DNA from: Lacrimispora sp. 210928-DFI.3.58
GTDB taxonomy: Bacteria > Bacillota > Clostridia > Lachnospirales > Lachnospiraceae
Assembly: GCF_020554865.1 (NCBI RefSeq)
Contig: NZ_JAJCIC010000023.1
Span: 1 to 64,000, forward strand
Direction of reading: 5' to 3'
Length of the DNA: 64,000 nt
The notes beneath the pieces were generated by a model. It saw only the letters and a program-made list of their open reading frames with translations, had not been told where the DNA came from and did not search any database. Shown here piece by piece: positions 7,053 to 15,616 of the stretch. Each line of letters begins with the position of its first letter. Position 1 is the stretch's first letter. The position numbers and the translations under genes were made by a program.

Positions 7053-7693
7053 TTTTACAACTGTTGAAGAAGGATTGCATTATTGCAAAGAACTATGTGG
7101 CTGCGGTTATTCTCATTGGGGTGGGCCTGCCGGTGCTCTTGGTCTGGAAACAACCTCAAATGCTTGAAGTGTTTGCACTTCCGGGGGCTGTCTTTATTTC
7201 TTCTGTCGCGTTCAATCTTGCGGTTTCCGAAAAGGAAAATATGTATCCTAAAGCAACGGCGCTGCTTTGTGCCACTCCTTATAACAGAGGGAAACTCGTA
7301 GAGGAAAAGTATCTGCTCTACTTTTTGATTTATCTTTATTGCTGTGTGGTATTCCGTATCGAAATGCAAGTGATTCCCCAGTTGGCTGCTGTTGATTTCG
7401 TGCGCTCTGCTGTCATTGTTTTTTGGATTCAGGTTATTTGCATGGGTATATTCCTTCCCATTCAATACCGCTTTGGGTATGAAAAAACAAAACTGTTTGC
7501 GATGCTGCTGGTTGTTGCTGGCCCTGTACTTATGAGCGTGGCTAATTCTGTCGTAGTACCGGTAACAGTTACCCAATCGTTCTCTGCCGTTCCCGGTGTA
7601 ATGTATATCGTGCTCTGGGTGATCGGGGGCGCACTTTGGCTTTTCTCTATGTTTGTATCCAAGAAAATCTTTTCAAGTATTGATTTGTTTTGA
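7049..7693 (+). CDS. ABC-2-type membrane subunit, 214 aa
   Basis: About five or six hydrophobic segments span the length (AAVILIGVGLPVLLVW, FISSVAFNLAV, LIYLYCCVVF, MLLVVAGPVLMS, VMYIVLWVIGGALWLFSMF). It starts with ATGA overlapping the ATPase stop, the usual arrangement for a coupled transporter pair. It should form the membrane channel with the preceding ATPase. Substrate and direction are not evident. Confidence 0.8.
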   Translation: MILQLLKKDCIIAKNYVAAVILIGVGLPVLLVWKQPQMLEVFALPGAVFISSVAFNLAVSEKENMYPKATALLCATPYNRGKLVEEKYLLYFLIYLYCCVVFRIEMQVIPQLAAVDFVRSAVIVFWIQVICMGIFLPIQYRFGYEKTKLFAMLLVVAGPVLMSVANSVVVPVTVTQSFSAVPGVMYIVLWVIGGALWLFSMFVSKKIFSSIDLF

Positions 7694-7702
7694 GGGTTCG
7701 GC

Positions 7703-7891
7703 ATGGGTGAAACTCAATGGATTATGTGTCCCGTGTGCGGCAGTAAAACACGACTGCGTATTCGATACGACACGGTGCTTGAACGGTTCCCACTGTATTG
7801 TCCGAAATGTAAGCAGGAAACGCTAATTAGTGTACGACAACAAAATATTTCAGTTATCAAAGAGCCAGACGCTAAGACGCAGAGCCGATAA
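7703..7891 (+). CDS. Cysteine-rich KTR-domain protein, 62 aa
   Basis: A small zinc-ribbon-like protein with two CxxC pairs (CPVCGSKTRLRIR and CPKCKQETLISV). The KTR sequence after the first pair is the hallmark of the cysteine-rich KTR family, common in mobile elements of Clostridia and Bacilli. It lies 9 bases after the transporter operon, and the terminator hairpin begins inside its last codons. The role is unknown; nucleic-acid binding is plausible. Confidence 0.85.
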   Translation: MGETQWIMCPVCGSKTRLRIRYDTVLERFPLYCPKCKQETLISVRQQNISVIKEPDAKTQSR

Positions 7892-7930
7892 CGCTGAGGT
7901 AAAACCTCGGATGTTATCGGCTCTGTTTTG
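7881..7930 (+). terminator. Intrinsic terminator of the GntR-ABC-KTR operon
   Basis: AGAGCCGATAAC...GAGG faces CCTC...GTTATCGGCTCT with a TAAAA loop, followed by GTTTTGCTTT. The left arm overlaps the end of the KTR gene. Confidence 0.9.
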
Positions 7931-8028
7931 CTTTATAACAAACGATAACAGCCTGCCCCGCCCGACGGGGAAAAGAAAAAAACCGTTGCCGGGCAGGTCG
8001 ATTTTGTGCGCTTATTCTACATTACCAG

Positions 8029-8066
8029 CGGCGGTTTTGTAAAAACAAGGCCGCCGTTTTCTTTTT
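8029..8066 (+). terminator. Intrinsic terminator
   Basis: CGGCGG faces CCGCCG, followed by TTTTCTTTTT. It is the first of two terminators in the gene-free stretch 7930-8417, which otherwise shows no gene. Confidence 0.65.
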
Positions 8067-8112
8067 GAAAAATGAGAATACGGGGGGTGTGTTAAAGTCG
8101 CCCTTTTTTAAG

Positions 8113-8152
8113 GATACGGCGGTGTCCGGGAGGTATCGCCGTGTCTTTTTTT
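8113..8152 (+). terminator. Intrinsic terminator
   Basis: GATACGGCG faces CGCCGTGTC (one G-T pair), followed by TTTTTTT. It isolates the sigma-like gene from upstream transcription. Confidence 0.75.
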
Positions 8153-8302
8153 CATTTCCATCCCCCTAACCTGTCAAAAAAAGTCCATACGCCCAACAGG
8201 ATCAGTCCGGCGGTGGATGCGAAATTTGGCAGTACATAAATGAATTTGTCATTTCATGCGCTTGCGTGGCCTTGTGTCACGCAGGCGCATTTTGTTTGTC
8301 CG

Positions 8303-8327
8303 ACCTCTGGACACTTTGTCCAGAGGT
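8303..8327. repeat. Dispersed 25-bp palindrome, copy 5
   Basis: ACCTCTGGAC, centre ACTTT, GTCCAGAGGT. Both arms carry the same compensating change relative to copy 1, so the palindrome is kept although the sequence differs. Confidence 0.85.
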
Positions 8328-8417
8328 GCGGGGCGGCTCCCCAGGGTGCCGCTCCCCGCCAGCTCCCCATTTTGTTTCCGCTCAACCCATCAACCGAAAC
8401 AAAATGGAGGACAAGCT

Positions 8418-8840
8418 ATGACAACGATCAATCTGAAAGATTTTTATTATTGGTACTTAACGGACGAGCTGGTGGAGGTGCCTGACGAGGTAGCCGAGGA
8501 ACTCATGGCCAGTAAGCGGCGCGAGGCCGCCCATGCGGAACGGGTGCGCTACAACAAGGCTTATTATTCCCTGGATTGTGACGATGGGATCGAATACTCC
8601 GCCTGCCTGCACGAGCCCAGCCCCCAGGAACTTATGGATCGCAAGGAGCTGTTCTTCCGGCTGTGGAACGCCCTCAACTCCTTGCCGGAAATCCAGGGTC
8701 GCCGCGTGGACGCTCATTTGATCCTGGGAAAGAGTTACCGTCAGATCGCCCGCGAGGAGGGAGTGGACAAGAGCGCCGTCCGCTGCTCCGTGAAATGCGG
8801 GATTGACCGCATGAAAAAATATTTGCAGGAAAATTTCTAA
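8418..8840 (+). CDS. Sigma-70-like region 4 regulator, 140 aa
   Basis: The C-terminal half has a sigma region 4 pattern: LFFRLWNALNSLPEIQGRRV, ILGKSYRQIAREEG as the first part of an HTH, and DKSAVRCSVKCGIDRMKKYL as the recognition part. The N-terminal half (FYYWYLTDELVEVPDEVAEEL) matches the start of sigma-like genes carried by Tn916/Tn1549-type and mobilizable elements. The start at 8418 follows TGGAGG; the longer frame runs through the upstream palindrome. It probably activates or controls element genes such as those needed for excision. Confidence 0.8.
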   Translation: MTTINLKDFYYWYLTDELVEVPDEVAEELMASKRREAAHAERVRYNKAYYSLDCDDGIEYSACLHEPSPQELMDRKELFFRLWNALNSLPEIQGRRVDAHLILGKSYRQIAREEGVDKSAVRCSVKCGIDRMKKYLQENF

Positions 8841-8940
8841 GTTATCATCTCCATTCACCCCTCTTTTTCTGGTGGTATGTGAGAGGAGGTTTTCTCCGCA
8901 AAGGAGGCGCAGGGGCCGCAGGCCGCCGCCCCCTTTGTGG

Positions 8941-9004
8941 GGGAGCGCCGCTGCCGAGTATGGCTGTCTTATGACGGGGCAAGAAAATGAGCGCGGCGCT
9001 CCCC
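8941..9004. repeat. Inverted repeat enclosing a 40-base loop
   Basis: GGGAGCGCCGC (about 8941-8951) faces GCGGCGCTCCC (about 8993-9003). The loop includes TGCC...GGCA pairing. It lies in the leader of the 66-aa gene and could fold over its expression. Confidence 0.5.
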
Positions 9005-9032
9005 GCCATTTATGAAAGTGAGGGATACCAGA

Positions 9033-9233
9033 ATGGACTATGATCCTATGTTGGCTGCTATGCTGTCCCAGCCGTGGAGCAACAATGCCTGCCGTGGCTA
9101 TGTCATCTACGCTATGGAGAACTGCGGGTTTTCTCCCAACGACATCCGGCGCGTGGTGGCGGAACTCTATGAGGTTTTCGACATCCGCAGTCTGGAAGAG
9201 GCCCAGCAGCACTATGAGGAAAGCCCTTACTGA
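9033..9233 (+). CDS. Small helical protein of mobilizable elements, 66 aa
   Basis: The start is set at 9033 (MDYDPMLAAMLSQPWSNN) because GAGGGAT lies upstream; an in-frame ATG at 9012 lacks a ribosome site. The protein (ACRGYVIYAMENCGFSPND, IRRVVAELYEVFDIRSLEEA) resembles short proteins found beside recombinases in Clostridial elements. The last codon and stop overlap palindrome copy 6. Function unknown; a recombination directionality or regulatory role is a guess from its place between the sigma-like gene and the recombinase. Confidence 0.65.
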   Translation: MDYDPMLAAMLSQPWSNNACRGYVIYAMENCGFSPNDIRRVVAELYEVFDIRSLEEAQQHYEESPY

Positions 9234-9257
9234 CTTCTGGACAAAGTGTCCAGAGGT
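9233..9257. repeat. Dispersed 25-bp palindrome, copy 6
   Basis: ACTTCTGGAC, centre AAAGT, GTCCAGAGGT. Its first base is the last base of the preceding gene's stop codon. Confidence 0.85.
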
Positions 9258-9342
9258 ACATATCCAGCCAAAGGCCAGCACTTTCGTGGTGCTGGCTTTT
9301 GTTATGCTTCAAAACATTCTTTGATTGTATGGGAGGGATTTT

Positions 9343-9519
9343 ATGCAGGCGCAGGTCAAATATGAAAGTGAAATCAAAACGGCTGTTCTCGGAGATCGGA
9401 CGATCACCGTCAAAAATCTCACCCCCGTTTTTTCCCCGCAGGAGCTGGAAAAGCACAACCGCGAGATCGAGCGGCGGCTGTTTGACGTGTTCCGCAAGTA
9501 TGCCGGGCAGCGGGGGTAG
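9343..9519 (+). CDS. Small conserved protein upstream of the recombinase, 58 aa
   Basis: The start at 9343 (MQAQVKYESEIKTAVLGDRT) has GGGAGGG at a good distance. The product (VKNLTPVFSPQELEKHNREI, ERRLFDVFRKYAGQRG) is helical and charged and resembles short proteins encoded just before large serine recombinases. A role as excision partner or regulator is possible but unproven. The recombinase promoter lies immediately after its stop. Confidence 0.65.
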   Translation: MQAQVKYESEIKTAVLGDRTITVKNLTPVFSPQELEKHNREIERRLFDVFRKYAGQRG

Positions 9520-9532
9520 ACCGGAGTCATCC

Positions 9533-9561
9533 TTGTTGTAAGGGGGCGGCAGAGGTACAAT
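9533..9561 (+). promoter_or_regulatory. Promoter of the serine recombinase gene
   Basis: TTGTTG and TACAAT with a 17-base spacer, preceded by ATCC as in the promoter at 3211. Confidence 0.55.
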
Positions 9562-9604
9562 ATACTTGTAGGTTGGCTCCCAACGGACAGAAAGGGAGCT
9601 AATT

Positions 9605-11086
9605 ATGGATAATAGAATTGATGCAATTTACGGGCGGCAGTCGATTGACAAAAAGGACAGTATCAGCATTGAAAGTCAATTTGAATTTTGCCGATATGAG
9701 TTAAAAGGCGGTGAGGCAAAGGAATACAAAGACAAAGGGTATTCCGGCAAGAACATTGAGCGCCCCGACTTCCAGCGGCTCTTGCAGGACATCCGGCTGG
9801 GCCTGATTAAGCGGGTGATTGTCTATAAGCTGGATCGGATCAGCCGCTCCATTGTGGACTTTGCAAAGCTCATGGAGCTGTTCAAGCAATACGATGTGGA
9901 GTTTGTTTCCTGTACGGAAAAATTTGATACTTCCACCCCGATGGGCCGGGCGATGCTCAATATCTGCATTGTCTTTGCCCAGCTTGAACGTGAGAGCATC
10001 CAGATGCGTGTGCAGGACGCTTTCTATTCCCGGTGTGCCAAAGGCTACTATATGCGTGGCCGGACACCATACGGCTTTGATACCGAGCCCATCGTCATGG
10101 ACGGGATCAAGACAAAGAAGCTGGTGGAAAATGCGGAAATGGATTTTGCCGAGCTCATGTTTCAAATGTATGCGGAGCCGAGCAATTCCTATGGCGATAT
10201 AACACGGTACTTTGTCAAACACTCCATCAAGGTCTATGACAAGGCACTCCAGCGGGCCTTTATCTCCAAACTACTGAGAAACCCCGTTTATGTCCAGGCT
10301 GATATGGACATCTACGAATACTTCAAGGCCCAGGGCGTAAAAATTGAAAGTCCCCCGGAAATGTTCACAGGGGACAACAGCTGCTATCTCTATCAAGGGC
10401 GCGAGGGTGAGGAGCCAATTCTTGTGATCGCCCCGCACCAGGGCCGCATTTCTTCCCAGCTCTGGCTGACTGTTCAGCGCAAGCTGTCACAGAACACCTC
10501 TTTCCAGAATGGCCGCAAATGCCATAATACATGGCTGGCCGGGAAAATCAAGTGCGGGCGCTGCGGCTATGCGCTGGCTGCTCTGAGAGCCCAAAATGGC
10601 GTTACCTACCTGCGGTGCAAACAGCGGGCGGAAAATGGGAGCTGTGAGGGGGCCGGTACGCTGACAACGCAAAACATGGAGGCGTTTGTGTACGGCGAGA
10701 TGGTTAAGAAGATGCAGAAATTCCACACGCTGAAAGGCGGACAGGAACAAAGCTATAATCCGAAGCTGACCGCCGCCCGTGTTGCCCTTGCAAAGACAGA
10801 GAGCGAGATCGAGAAACTTCTGGACACTTTGTCCGGGGCAAACCCGCTGCTCCTGCAATACGCAAATAACCGGATTGAGGAACTGGACGCGGAACGTCAA
10901 AAGCAGCTAAAGCTGGTGGCCGACCTCACCGCTAATTCCGTTTCCGCTTCACAGATTGACAGCATTACGGGCTATCTGGATGATTGGGAGTCCGTGAGCT
11001 TTGACGATAAGCGCAAGGTGGTTGATATTCTCATATCACAAATTGACGCTACCAGTGAGGAAGTTACAATCCACTGGAAAATCTAA
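9605..11086 (+). CDS. Large serine recombinase (TnpX-like), 493 aa
   Basis: It would catalyse integration and excision of the element. The N-terminal resolvase domain has the catalytic Ser13 in YGRQSIDKKDS and the family motifs YKLDRISRS and LNICIVFAQLERE. A recombinase domain follows, then a zinc ribbon (Cys317, Cys320, Cys338, Cys347) and a C-terminal coiled coil. GAAAGGGAG precedes the ATG. It is the last gene before non-element sequence, as is usual for this class. Codons around 10816 contain a 19-base exact match to the dispersed palindrome of this element, coding LLDTLS. Confidence 0.92.
   Translation: MDNRIDAIYGRQSIDKKDSISIESQFEFCRYELKGGEAKEYKDKGYSGKNIERPDFQRLLQDIRLGLIKRVIVYKLDRISRSIVDFAKLMELFKQYDVEFVSCTEKFDTSTPMGRAMLNICIVFAQLERESIQMRVQDAFYSRCAKGYYMRGRTPYGFDTEPIVMDGIKTKKLVENAEMDFAELMFQMYAEPSNSYGDITRYFVKHSIKVYDKALQRAFISKLLRNPVYVQADMDIYEYFKAQGVKIESPPEMFTGDNSCYLYQGREGEEPILVIAPHQGRISSQLWLTVQRKLSQNTSFQNGRKCHNTWLAGKIKCGRCGYALAALRAQNGVTYLRCKQRAENGSCEGAGTLTTQNMEAFVYGEMVKKMQKFHTLKGGQEQSYNPKLTAARVALAKTESEIEKLLDTLSGANPLLLQYANNRIEELDAERQKQLKLVADLTANSVSASQIDSITGYLDDWESVSFDDKRKVVDILISQIDATSEEVTIHWKI
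10816..10836. repeat. Dispersed palindrome, copy 7 (partial, inside the recombinase gene)
   Basis: ACTTCTGGACACTTTGTCC is identical to copies 2 and 3, after which the match stops (GGGG). It is in frame and encodes LLDTLS within the recombinase coiled coil. Confidence 0.7.
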
Positions 11087-11163
11087 AATCTTTTCACTCG
11101 GCATTATGCCTTTGTAAAAAATAGTTTATATTAACACAAACAAATTGTTCCACTGATGGCATT

Positions 11164-11349
11164 CTATCCATGCAGCTGTCTCCTTTTTTCCATTAACTGT
11201 ATAAACTCAGATTTATCTCTCACCATACGGACAGATGTTGTTCTGCGTCCAAGCGGATTCTGGGCTGCTTTCTCAACCGCATCTGCAAATGCCTCCACTT
11301 GTTTGGGATCACGAATCACGATATTATCAGTTATACTTGACGTAGCCAT
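11164..11349 (-). CDS. Small antitoxin-like protein, 61 aa
   Basis: The sequence (MATSSITDNIVIRDPKQVEA, then RRTTSVRMVRDKSEFIQLME) resembles short antitoxin-like proteins common in Lachnospiraceae that begin with S-S-I and end in a KxFxxLxEKR-like motif. AGGAGGTGACAG precedes the ATG. No toxin partner is visible next to it: the recombinase end lies on one side and a gene-free stretch on the other. It may be an orphan or a remnant separated by element insertion. Confidence 0.6.
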   Translation of the reverse strand: MATSSITDNIVIRDPKQVEAFADAVEKAAQNPLGRRTTSVRMVRDKSEFIQLMEKRRQLHG

Positions 11350-11694
11350 TCTGTCACCTCCTCTACAACAAAGTCTTTCTCTTGTTTCTATAAATATCTT
11401 ATCACCTCATACACCCTTTTTCAATCAGTTTATGCATTTTTCAGATTCCTCATCCTCTGTCTGTATTTTTTACCCTTTCCTGATTTAAATATATGCAAAT
11501 CACTGCAATATCTGCATCATCCCAACATTTTCCGCTGTATCTTCTTGTCCGGCAGGCTCCATCGCCCGTCCAAACTTTCCAATCCCCTCCTGATATTTTT
11601 CATCTGTCACATGAGTATAAATATCAGTCGTACCAGATTTTTACCAATTTTTCCGCAAAACCGGCTATTTTTGTTTCTCGCATTTCACCACCCC
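11350..11694. other. Gene-free stretch between the antitoxin-like gene and the IS
   Basis: AT-rich, with no credible ORF, RNA gene or clear hairpin. It probably contains the promoter of the 61-aa gene and decayed chromosomal sequence. Confidence 0.4.
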
Positions 11695-11768
11695 AGGGAG
11701 TGTTGCACAATGACCTGAAATCTGAATGATTTCGGGTCAGGAGCAACGCTCCTTCGTTTTTAACTCAG

Positions 11769-11813
11769 AAATCCCGGCTCAGATATCATTTGTGGATATC
11801 TCGGCCGGGATTT
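11769..11813 (-). terminator. Hairpin after the transposase gene
   Basis: AATCCCGGC faces GCCGGGATT, enclosing a second stem GATATC...GATATC. It lies 40 bases past the transposase stop, inside the IS, and probably ends its transcript. Confidence 0.6.
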
Positions 11814-11852
11814 GGCGTACTTTAATAAACGATCTGTTTTTCTGTTGTCTTC

Positions 11853-13439
11853 TTATGCTGTTTTCGGTTCATGGAGATGGCTTTTCAGCCGGTCCCCCTG
11901 AATCTTGGCGTGCAGTTTGTTGATGTTGTAGCCCATACACAGCAGAAGAAACTTGATTCTTACATTGATTTTCCCGCAGGTCAGAAATCGGTCGAACCCG
12001 TAGTCATGCTTCAGCACCCCAAATGCTCCCTCTACCTGGATCGATCGGTTCATCCGGTAACGGATCCCTTCCCTGCTCATAATGTTCTTCAGGGACACTT
12101 CCCGCTTTGCGATCAGCACTTTCGACACATACAGCTGCTTCCCTTTTCGGGATCTGGTGCATCTGCCCCCAAAATGGGGACAGCCGGTGCAGTCCTCGCA
12201 GCGATAGATGTCCTGGCAGGACTCATATCCCGTCACGCTCGTCTTTTTCTTCCTCCCTACGTTCCACAGGATACGGCCATAGTCACAGACATAGCAGTCT
12301 GCCTCTTCCAGATATGTCATGTTCTCTCGGCGGCCGATCTCTTTCCTGAAACTGCGTTTCTTCCATTTCTCATAGGTCAATGGCTTGATATACGCTGTCT
12401 TCCCTTCCTTTTCCAGCCAGAGATAATTCTCCTCGTTCTCATATCCGGCATCCGCAGTGACACTCCCGTATTTATGGCGCAGCGTCTCTTCCATATGGCT
12501 CACGAATGGGATCAGAGTATTCATGTCATTCCGGTCAGGGAACACGCCTGCTCCCATGATGTATTCGCTGTCTACCCCGATCTGGATGTTATAGCCCGGT
12601 TTGAGCTGGGCATTCCTCATGTGGTCATCTTTCATATGCATGAAGGTGGCATCCGGATCGGTCTTAGAATAACTGTTCCGCCCCTTAAGGTTTTTCTTAT
12701 GGGTATCATAGCGTTTCTGGCGTTCCAGACAATCCCTCAGGTATTCCTGGTCTTTTTGGATCCGGCTCTTTCGCTTCCCGCGCCCGTGTACCGGGACGAT
12801 CCCCTGTGACTGCATCTTTTCCTCCAGACACTGTGCCGCTGTTTCCGGTGAGAACGCAAGGCTTTCGATATGCTCCTCATTGATCTCAGTCATGCGTCCA
12901 CTCACCTGGTCCTGCATCCTGGCTTCATGCTTCCCCACTGCCTTCCTCCAGACAAAGGTATATTTGTTGGCTCTGGATTCGATCTTTGTCCCGTCCACGA
13001 ACAGGTTCTTGCCGCTGGCTTCTCCGGATCCCAACAGGATTCGGGCCAGTTGTCCAAAGAGATCCTCGCAGGCTTCTTTCAGAAAGTGAGTGCGGAATCG
13101 GGCTATCGTACAGAGGTCTGGAGCCTTGCAGCCGGCTAAAAGCCACATGAAGTTGATATCACGGCGGCAGGCCTGCTCGATCTTTCTGCTGGAATAGATC
13201 CCCTGCGAGTAAGCGTATACCAGGAGCTTAAACATGAGGCTGGGTTCGACTGCAGGATTTCTCCCTTCACGGGAGTACGCCTGATAAAGACTGTGATAGT
13301 CTAATCCCTCCAATATGTGGCTTAGCAGGCGAACCGATTCATCTTCAGGAATCAATCCTTCCAAATTTAATGGAAGAACCAGTTGATAAGTATCTTGAAA
13401 TTCGGTATAATTCTTATGGTATTTTTTTGTACTTGTCAT
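11853..13439 (-). CDS. IS1182-family transposase, 528 aa
   Basis: This DDE-type transposase would move the surrounding IS. The N-terminal region with LEGLIPEDESVRLLSHILE, CRRDINFMWLLAG and TIARFRTHFL is typical of IS1182. Catalytic core segments are LFVDGTKIESRANKYTF (first Asp), TADAGYENEENY (second Asp) and the RMNRSIQVEGAFGVLKHDYG block (Glu). A Cys-rich insert (CEDCTGCPHFGGRC) lies before the last block, as in the family. The full-length frame suggests an active copy. A GGGTCC/GGACCC hairpin lies just upstream of the gene near 13456, possibly limiting transcription from outside. Confidence 0.92.
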   Translation of the reverse strand: MTSTKKYHKNYTEFQDTYQLVLPLNLEGLIPEDESVRLLSHILEGLDYHSLYQAYSREGRNPAVEPSLMFKLLVYAYSQGIYSSRKIEQACRRDINFMWLLAGCKAPDLCTIARFRTHFLKEACEDLFGQLARILLGSGEASGKNLFVDGTKIESRANKYTFVWRKAVGKHEARMQDQVSGRMTEINEEHIESLAFSPETAAQCLEEKMQSQGIVPVHGRGKRKSRIQKDQEYLRDCLERQKRYDTHKKNLKGRNSYSKTDPDATFMHMKDDHMRNAQLKPGYNIQIGVDSEYIMGAGVFPDRNDMNTLIPFVSHMEETLRHKYGSVTADAGYENEENYLWLEKEGKTAYIKPLTYEKWKKRSFRKEIGRRENMTYLEEADCYVCDYGRILWNVGRKKKTSVTGYESCQDIYRCEDCTGCPHFGGRCTRSRKGKQLYVSKVLIAKREVSLKNIMSREGIRYRMNRSIQVEGAFGVLKHDYGFDRFLTCGKINVRIKFLLLCMGYNINKLHAKIQGDRLKSHLHEPKTA

Positions 13440-13774
13440 ACTTAATTATACCACGGATGCGGGTCCTTTGGGACCCGTTTCCTGTTTTGGGGGCAGAAAG
13501 AAGGGGTTGCCACACAACTAAGTCAACCTTAGTTGTGCAACAGCCCCTATGAAATTCGGAATGTCGAGATCCGTTCAAAAGCAGTCCCATTATCCCTAAA
13601 AAGCGCCCAAAAACTGAGCCTGCATCTGAGTAGTTAAGAGGAGGAAATAAAAATTCTCTTAATTAAGATTCCCAATTTTTTCAATTTTTAAAAAAAGCGA
13701 TGGAGCTGGCACTGAATCCATACCTGTTCAGGAACGGATTCAGCACAAAATCATTGACAATTGGTAATAAAAAA

Positions 13775-13809
13775 AGAACCGTAAAGGATTCTTAGTCCTA
13801 AACGGTTCT
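13775..13809 (-). terminator. Terminator of the rpsB-tsf operon
   Basis: AGAACCGT...AGGA faces TCCT...ACGGTTCT. On the minus strand the stem is followed by TTTTTTATTACC. The rest of the gap 13549-13868 shows only a second hairpin (CTGAATCC...GGATTCAG, about 13714-13743). Confidence 0.85.
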
Positions 13810-13868
13810 TCTACTGTTTTCCCTTTTTTATTCGGATTTTTGGCCTGTTTTCAATGGGATGATAACAA

Positions 13869-14813
13869 TTATTTTCCAGCCATCTGCTTTGCCACCTCAG
13901 CCGCAAAGTCCTCATTCTTTTTCTCCAAGCCCTCGCCGGTCTCGAAACGAACGAACTTCTTGATCTTGATGTTGGCGCTGTTTGCCTTAGCAACCTGTGC
14001 TACGTACTGAGCTACGGACTGCTTGCCGTCCTCTGCCTTTACATAAACCTGATCAAGCAGACAGAACTCCTTGAGCTCCTTGTTGATACGGCCCTGGATC
14101 ATGCCCTGGATTACCTTCTCTGGCTTGGAAGCTTCCTTTGGATCATTCTGGATCTGAGCCATCAGGATTGCCTTCTCATGCTCGATGAAGTCTGCGCTTA
14201 CTTCGTCTCTGTTGGTGAACATCGGCTTTAATGCAGCTGCCTGCATTGCTACGTTCTTAGCCATCTCTTTTACTGCATCGTTTACAACGTCAGTCTCAAC
14301 GTCAACCAGAACGCCGATCTTGCCGCCTGCATGGATGTAAGAAGCAACAAAGCCATTTGCCTCCTCTACCTGCTCGTAACGGCGGATATTCATGTTCTCG
14401 CCGATGATGGAGATCTGAGATGCAAGGGCTTCCTTAACAGTAAGGGTCTCATCCTTTGCCCACTTCTCAGCCATGAAACCGTCCATATCAGCTGCGGTTG
14501 TTGTCAGAGCCTGTGCTGCTACATCAGCTACAAAGGACTGGAACTTCTCGTTCTTAGCAACGAAGTCTGTCTCTGCGTTAACCTCAACAACAACTGCCTT
14601 CTTGCCATCCTCTGTCAGTGTGGTAGCTACAATACCCTCGGCTGCAATACGGCCAGCCTTCTTTGCTGCGCCTGCAAGTCCCTTCTCTCTTAAGAACTCA
14701 ACAGCCTTGTCCATATCGCCGTCAGTAGCTGCAAGTGCCTTCTTGCAGTCCATCATGCCGGCGCCAGTCATTTCTCTTAATTCTTTTACCATTGCTGCGG
14801 TTACTGCTGCCAT
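13869..14813 (-). CDS. tsf: Elongation factor Ts, 314 aa
   Basis: EF-Ts exchanges GDP for GTP on EF-Tu in the cytosol. The N-terminal UBA-like domain (MVKELREMTGAGMMDCKKAL) and the core motif ETDFVAKNEKF are clear. The start at 14813 (MAAVTAAMVKEL) is chosen because GGAGGG lies just before it; a longer frame starts at a TTG that overlaps this site. It follows rpsB by about 30 bases, the universal rpsB-tsf arrangement. The usual downstream pyrH and frr are absent here; mobile DNA follows instead. Confidence 0.97.
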   Translation of the reverse strand: MAAVTAAMVKELREMTGAGMMDCKKALAATDGDMDKAVEFLREKGLAGAAKKAGRIAAEGIVATTLTEDGKKAVVVEVNAETDFVAKNEKFQSFVADVAAQALTTTAADMDGFMAEKWAKDETLTVKEALASQISIIGENMNIRRYEQVEEANGFVASYIHAGGKIGVLVDVETDVVNDAVKEMAKNVAMQAAALKPMFTNRDEVSADFIEHEKAILMAQIQNDPKEASKPEKVIQGMIQGRINKELKEFCLLDQVYVKAEDGKQSVAQYVAQVAKANSANIKIKKFVRFETGEGLEKKNEDFAAEVAKQMAGK

Positions 14814-14843
14814 GATTTTTCCCTCCAAATATAAGCGTTTAAT

Positions 14844-15590
14844 TTATTCTGCCTCTGCCTCAAAGGTATCAACAGGAATCTCAAGCTCCATTGCACCCTC
14901 TAATACTTCGCCCTGCTTTGCCTCGATCACAGCGTCAGCCATCTTGGAAACGATCAGCTTAACGGCTCTGATAGCATCATCGTTGCCAGGGATAACATAA
15001 TCCAGCTCCTCCGGATCACAGTTGGTATCAACGATACCGATCAGGGTGATGCCCAGATTGTGAGCTTCCTGGATGCAGATGTGCTCCTTCTTAGGATCTA
15101 CTACGAAGATAGCATCCGGCAGCTTCTTCATCTCCTTGATGCCGCCCAGGTTCTTCTCTAACTTCTCCCATTCCTTCTTTAACTGGATCACTTCCTTCTT
15201 AGGAAGAACATCGAAGGTGCCGTCCTGGGACATGGTCTCGATCTCTTTCAGTCTTGCAACACGGCTCTGGATGGTCTTAAAGTTGGTCAGCATGCCGCCC
15301 AGCCATCTCTCATTCACATAGTACATACCGCAGCGCTCTGCCTCTGTCTTGATTGCTTCCTGAGCCTGCTTCTTAGTTCCTACAAACAGGATGGTGCCAC
15401 CCTCTGCAGCGATATCGGATACTGCCTTGTAAGCCTCGTCCACCTTGCCTACAGACTTCTGTAAGTCGATGATGTAGATACCGTTTCTCTCGGTATAGAT
15501 GTAAGGAGCCATCTTAGGGTTCCATCTTCTTGTCTGGTGGCCGAAGTGCACACCAGCTTCCAGTAACTGCTTCATTGAAATAACGCTCAT
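14844..15590 (-). CDS. rpsB: 30S ribosomal protein S2, 248 aa
   Basis: S2 joins the small ribosomal subunit late in assembly. Recognisable stretches are [19 protein letters not shown] at the N-terminus, [12 protein letters not shown], and the central [17 protein letters not shown]. The start at 15590 ([13 protein letters not shown]) follows GGAGG. It is first in the rpsB-tsf operon. A short acidic tail (VDTFEAEAE) ends the protein. Confidence 0.97.
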   Translation of the reverse strand: MSVISMKQLLEAGVHFGHQTRRWNPKMAPYIYTERNGIYIIDLQKSVGKVDEAYKAVSDIAAEGGTILFVGTKKQAQEAIKTEAERCGMYYVNERWLGGMLTNFKTIQSRVARLKEIETMSQDGTFDVLPKKEVIQLKKEWEKLEKNLGGIKEMKKLPDAIFVVDPKKEHICIQEAHNLGITLIGIVDTNCDPEELDYVIPGNDDAIRAVKLIVSKMADAVIEAKQGEVLEGAMELEIPVDTFEAEAE

Positions 15591-15616
15591 GTTCTTTTCC
15601 TCCATTTGGTTTTTTC

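Larger units (their letters stand above)
11695..13548 (-). mobile_element. IS1182-family insertion sequence, about 1.85 kb, apparently complete
   Basis: One transposase gene is flanked by imperfect 16-bp inverted ends: AGGGAGTGTTGCACAA on the left and, read inward from the right, AGGGGCTGTTGCACAA. Subterminal hairpins lie inside both ends (TGACC...GGTCA at 11711-11739; CAACTAAG...CTTAGTTG near 13516-13536). A flanking target duplication is not evident. It is inserted between the mobilizable element and the tsf terminator. Confidence 0.88.

Noticed and set aside
6192-7693. Antibiotic-resistance transporter
   Set aside because: The GntR-ABC cassette is of the YtrABC type; nothing in the sequence identifies a drug substrate, so no resistance call is made.
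11871-12809. 312-aa ORF opposite the transposase
   Set aside because: A shadow of the IS1182 transposase frame; the protein has no family pattern and no ribosome site.
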